Part shown: positions 60,786-64,000 of the stretch, piece by piece
Position numbering within the stretch: the stretch's first letter is position 1
Layout: each line of letters opens with the position of its first letter
Notes under the pieces: model-generated
The model's database searches: none
Seen by the model: the letters and a program-made list of their open reading frames with translations, nothing else
Told to the model about the DNA's origin: nothing
Made by a program: the position numbers and the translations under genes
Assembly: GCA_045863055.1 (NCBI GenBank)
Contig: BTUW01000022.1
Coordinates: 16,227 to 80,226 of the forward strand
Direction of reading: 5' to 3'
Source: UTCHB3 sp008363265
GTDB taxonomy: Bacteria > Bacteroidota > Ignavibacteria > Ignavibacteriales > Ignavibacteriaceae
Length of the DNA: 64,000 nt

Positions 60786-61937
60786 TCAGAGGCCGGGAGG
60801 GATATAAGTGTAAAGCAGCTGTATCTCTCCGTTTGATATCAGAAGCCCGGTTTTGCCCGGAATTCTGACAGTGAATGATGAACCCTGTCCAAGCACACTG
60901 TTCACCTGAATAGAGCCGCCCATCTTTTCGATGTAGGCTTTCGTTATGGTAAGTCCGAGGCCGGTTCCTTCAAAATCCCTCCCTATGCCCTCGCTGGCCT
61001 GGCGGAATTCTTTGAAGATAAGTTCAAGGTCGTTCTGATGTATTCCGATTCCTGTGTCACTTACCTTCATTACGAGGAAGTGTTCGGTATCTTCCACCTC
61101 GGAGATACAGCTCACTGTGATCCCTCCACTTTCCGTGAATTTCACCGCGTTTTGCAGGAGATGTCCCAACACAGTAAGAAATATCTCCCTGTCTCCGAAG
61201 CACTCGTATGAGGTCAGCCCTGAGAAGTAGTTGAGAAAGAGGTTCTTGTGGGCAAGTTGCGACTCGCACTGTTTGCAAACGTCACCGATCGCTTTTACAA
61301 GGTCGAAGCTTTCGCTCCGGATCGTAAGATTACCGGCTTCGATCTTGGAGTACTCGAGAATATTATTGATAGTCGACATCAAACGCTTCGCACTGCTGTA
61401 AATGTGCCCTGCCAGGTCCCTGGTTTCCTTGTCGCTTTCTTTTTCAGAAAGAACCTCGGCAAAACCGAGTATACCGATCATTGGTGTGCGGAGCTCATGG
61501 CTCATGTTGAGGAGGAAACTTGATTTAAGTCTGCTTAATTCCTCGGCTTCCTCTTTTGCCCTGATCAGGTTCTCTTCGTAATATTTGTGTTGAGTGACAT
61601 CATTGAAAAGAAGGTGAACGCACTGTTTTCCTTCGTAAATTACAGAAGTGCCTACGATGTCAGCATAAAAACCGGTTCCATCGAGGGCCTGCAGATGAAG
61701 CCCGTTCATCTCAAAAGTCTCCCTGTTGAGGGGCGTTTCAAGACTTTTTTTCACTTCAACGGTCGAATCGGGATGCACGCACAGCAGGATGGGCTTGCCG
61801 ATGAGTTCCGCAGCTGATGCGGCCTTAAACTTCCTTACCGCAGCGGAATTGAGGTACACGAACCGTGAATAGTCGTGTATCACGGCCGGGGCGGCATATT
61901 TCTCAAGTAACTGAAGTGAGAGTTTGTCGTCGTTCAT
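60786..61937 (-). CDS. PAS-domain hybrid-free sensor histidine kinase
   Basis: This 383-residue cytoplasmic kinase has a PAS domain (about 12-115), a short coiled coil, HisKA with H147 in LLNMSHELRTPMIG, and an HATPase domain (GHLLQNAVKF, SDTGIGIHQ, GTGLGLTI, GQGSSFTVRIPG). It has no membrane segment or receiver domain, so it probably senses a cytoplasmic cue. It is closely similar in style to the broken kinase at 63284-64000, and the two flank a phosphatase-like gene. The response regulator is not in the window. Confidence 0.9.
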   Translation of the reverse strand: MNDDKLSLQLLEKYAAPAVIHDYSRFVYLNSAAVRKFKAASAAELIGKPILLCVHPDSTVEVKKSLETPLNRETFEMNGLHLQALDGTGFYADIVGTSVIYEGKQCVHLLFNDVTQHKYYEENLIRAKEEAEELSRLKSSFLLNMSHELRTPMIGILGFAEVLSEKESDKETRDLAGHIYSSAKRLMSTINNILEYSKIEAGNLTIRSESFDLVKAIGDVCKQCESQLAHKNLFLNYFSGLTSYECFGDREIFLTVLGHLLQNAVKFTESGGITVSCISEVEDTEHFLVMKVSDTGIGIHQNDLELIFKEFRQASEGIGRDFEGTGLGLTITKAYIEKMGGSIQVNSVLGQGSSFTVRIPGKTGLLISNGEIQLLYTYIPPGL

Positions 61938-62074
61938 CGGCTGTTTTTTGATTAAATAATGAAGTAAACCAACGGCAATATACTAAAGATGTGGTCATCA
62001 GTCAATAAATTTGATCACACGATACCGGAATTTCCATAGACGCCCAAAAAACCCTCTGAAACAGAAGAAAATAG

Positions 62075-63280
62075 ATGAAGTTTATCAAAATTATTTTTAC
62101 ACTGCTTTTTTTATTTACCGCACAGACCGTTCTCGCCCAGATGCCCGACAGGTATGTGATACTTGTGATCATCGACGGGGCAAGATACAGCGAGACTTTG
62201 GGCGACACATCCGGCGGCTTTACTCCGAAGATCAGACAGCTTTCTGCACAGGGCGCTGTTATCGATTCGTTCTTCAATAACGGATGGACTGTCACCAGCC
62301 GCGGGGTTCCTGCTATCTGGTCAGGCTCATGGTCAACGCCGAAGGATACATTCTACAACGGTTTTCAGACGCAGTATGCCACAGTTCCGACGCTTTGGGA
62401 GTATTTCAGGAAAGAGCACCAGCAGGATTCGACCCAGGCTCAGTACATCATGAAGTATCTCTCTTCCCCCTGGCTGCAGAGTTTCAGGCCGGACTACGGT
62501 CCTGCCTACTGGCCTTGGTACATACTGAATGGAAGCAGCGACCTTCAGGTATGGCAGAAAGCGCGGACACAGCTCCAAACCTGGCATCCCCGGCTTTCGG
62601 TAATTTACCTTGCTGATGTTGATCACTACGGTCACTCAGGGGTTTGGGGTGACTACACGCAGGCGATCTCGGTTGCCGACAGTATTGTGGGGATGATCTG
62701 GAATCTTGTGCAATCGGACCCGGTCTTTAAGGATAAAACAACACTGATTGTGACCAATGATCACGGCAGACACTCTGACGGAGTTTCTACAGGCTTTGTG
62801 GGTCATGGTGACGGCTGCCAGGGTTGCAGAAGGATAATGCTCTTCGGAATTGGTGCAGGTATTAAAAAGGGGGTACACACTTCTGTAAAGCGGTACATCC
62901 CTGATATCGTCCCGACCATCGGCACGCTCTTGAACTTCCCGACACCGGTTGTATCGGGGGTATCTATCAGTGAGATACTTGATCCATCAACCAGTGTTGA
63001 AAATGAGGTGGTGCCCGAAGAATTTGTTCTCGAACAGAACTTCCCAAATCCTTTTAATCCGGAGACCATTATCCGTTACGCGTTGCCCAGTGCCGGGTTT
63101 GTTAAGGGGGTTGTTTATGACATCACCGGCCGGGAAGTGGCAACTCTCGTAAACGGGGAAATGCCTGCCGGTGAACATCAGATCTCATTCAACGCCGGAG
63201 GTTTGCCCTCAGGGCTTTATCTCCTGCGGCTGGATTACCTTGGTAGCTCAAACACACTTAAGATGATTTTGGTGAAGTAG
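62075..63280 (+). CDS. Secreted alkaline phosphatase/phosphodiesterase-superfamily protein with T9SS sorting domain
   Basis: This 401-residue protein has a signal peptide (MKFIKIIFTLLFLFTAQTVL). Metal-site motifs of the alkaline phosphatase superfamily are present: D34 in VIIDGAR, a Thr/Ser nucleophile region WTVTSRG (71-77), ADVDHYGHSG, VTNDHGRH and VGHGDG. This is the type I phosphodiesterase/nucleotide pyrophosphatase or sulfatase-like layout. The C-terminus (from about 315) is a T9SS sorting domain (EQNFPNPFNP, ending LKMILVK). It probably releases phosphate or sulphate from extracellular substrates. Confidence 0.85.
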   Translation: MKFIKIIFTLLFLFTAQTVLAQMPDRYVILVIIDGARYSETLGDTSGGFTPKIRQLSAQGAVIDSFFNNGWTVTSRGVPAIWSGSWSTPKDTFYNGFQTQYATVPTLWEYFRKEHQQDSTQAQYIMKYLSSPWLQSFRPDYGPAYWPWYILNGSSDLQVWQKARTQLQTWHPRLSVIYLADVDHYGHSGVWGDYTQAISVADSIVGMIWNLVQSDPVFKDKTTLIVTNDHGRHSDGVSTGFVGHGDGCQGCRRIMLFGIGAGIKKGVHTSVKRYIPDIVPTIGTLLNFPTPVVSGVSISEILDPSTSVENEVVPEEFVLEQNFPNPFNPETIIRYALPSAGFVKGVVYDITGREVATLVNGEMPAGEHQISFNAGGLPSGLYLLRLDYLGSSNTLKMILVK

Positions 63281-63283
63281 CGG

Positions 63284-64000
63284 CTATTCTTGCGGTTTTG
63301 ATGACCAGAAAAGCTCGTCATTGCATGGTTCACCCAGACTGAACTCGCTTCTGACCGGGAAGATCAGCCTGAATACCGATCCTTCACCTTTAGAACTTAG
63401 TATTTCAACCCTGCCACCCAGTCGTTTCAGGTAGTGTTTTACTATCGAGAGACCCAAGCCACTTCCTTCGTACTGGCGGTTGATCCCTTCGCTGATCTGC
63501 CGAAACTCCTCAAACATCAAGCCGATCTCCATGTCATCGACACCCGGGCCTGTATCTGAGACATCGATATAAATCAGGTAACCTGAATGGTTGCCGGATA
63601 ACTCTACAGAGATATGGATATTGCCTTCCGCCGTGAATTTGATTGAATTACCGACAATATTCTCAAGAACCCGCCTGTAGATGAAAGTGTCCAATTTAAT
63701 GTTGATCGAAGAATGGCTACATGAGCAGGTCAGGGTCACCGGTTTTTTCCGAAGGTCGTCATCATTCAATTCGCAGATTTCCCTGACCAATTCAAGCAGA
63801 TCGAACTCGATGGACTTTAACTCGTAGTTCCCTGATTCGAGCTCGCTGAATTCGAGGATATCATTCAGTGTTTTTGTAAGTCTCCTCGCACCCAAAAAGA
63901 TCATCTCTCCCATCGTTCTGACCATGGGATCATGCGGGTACTCGCTAAGTTCTTCCCCTCAACCGATCAGACCGATCATGGGAGTGCGCAACTCATGACT
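63284..64000 (-). pseudogene. Sensor histidine kinase interrupted by an in-frame TGA (partial at window edge)
   Basis: Read on the minus strand from base 64000, the frame gives SHELRTPMIGLIG, then TGA (63961-63959), then GEELSEYPHDP and a complete kinase remainder: HisKA second helix (RRLTKTLNDILEFSELESG) and HATPase domain (ENIVGNSIKFT, DTGPGVDD, GSGLGLSI, GEGSVFRLIFPV). The neighbouring kinase has GFAEVLSE where this has stop-GEELSE, so the reading frame is kept across the stop. A new start at 63925 would give a 213-residue kinase without its phospho-accepting histidine. It could be a nonsense mutation or a sequence error. Confidence 0.75.

Overview
The window reads as a chromosomal segment of a Gram-negative bacterium of the Bacteroidota/Ignavibacteriota type, most likely an Ignavibacteria member. 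Eight predicted secreted proteins end in the same type IX secretion (T9SS, Por) C-terminal sorting domain with the motif NYPNPFNP (or NFPNPFNP; one diverged NTPNPFST), which is characteristic of Ignavibacteria-like lineages. There are TolC/MFP/RND genes and several outer-membrane barrels, and one clear Bacteroidota-style promoter (TTG, then TATATTTG). No rRNA, CRISPR array, transposase or phage structural gene was seen. One tRNA (Asn) is present.

Layout. 1-6557 is an A+T-rich four-gene cassette on + that enters from the left edge. It holds a truncated gene, a protein joining a Lon-like protease domain to a NACHT NTPase, and two large helical-repeat proteins of unknown family, all with 3-nt gaps or a 4-nt overlap. 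This is the best candidate for an undescribed conflict (NLR-like) system. 6709-14133 holds secreted M23 peptidase, Kelch-type and BNR-propeller proteins and a HicB/HicA pair. 14310-15214 is an AbiEi-like antitoxin whose AbiEii toxin partner is reduced to 31 codons. 15258-21527 is metabolic and envelope housekeeping (methyltransferase, glycosyltransferase, YHS-like protein, barrel protein, aldo/keto reductase, degenerate metallopeptidase, ATP-grasp enzyme).

21601-27328 is a compact operon: T9SS-sorted propeller, cytochrome P450, cyclopropane-fatty-acid-synthase-like methyltransferase, an HD-PycTM fusion membrane protein and a SixA-like phosphatase. 28022-32489 encodes two GH13 enzymes of alpha-glucan metabolism (a secreted amylase-like enzyme and GlgX). 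32524-41861 holds barrel, PQQ-sugar-dehydrogenase-like, large Ig-like/propeller and AGE-epimerase-like secreted proteins. 41865-47333 is a minus-strand tripartite RND efflux operon, followed by an ABC exporter and three small membrane or secreted proteins.

50021-54939 is a second accessory block: an AAA ATPase with a DUF4276/TOPRIM-like partner, a small membrane protein, a secreted propeller and an Mrr-type endonuclease. 55024-64000 returns to core functions: an EFR1-type ferredoxin, tRNA-Asn, a TPR histidine kinase, prephenate dehydrogenase, and a DAHP synthase/chorismate mutase fusion preceded by a textbook attenuator whose leader peptide contains FYFYWFYF. It ends with two minus-strand histidine kinases, the last broken by an in-frame TGA at the H box.

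Intergenic spaces carry recurrent short repeats: a 14-bp GC palindrome family, iterated CCTAAG/GTTCATGA-like words, tandem GTGTAGAGTGTGGA, and a long hairpin. Calls rest on reading motifs by eye. No homology search or composition calculation was run.
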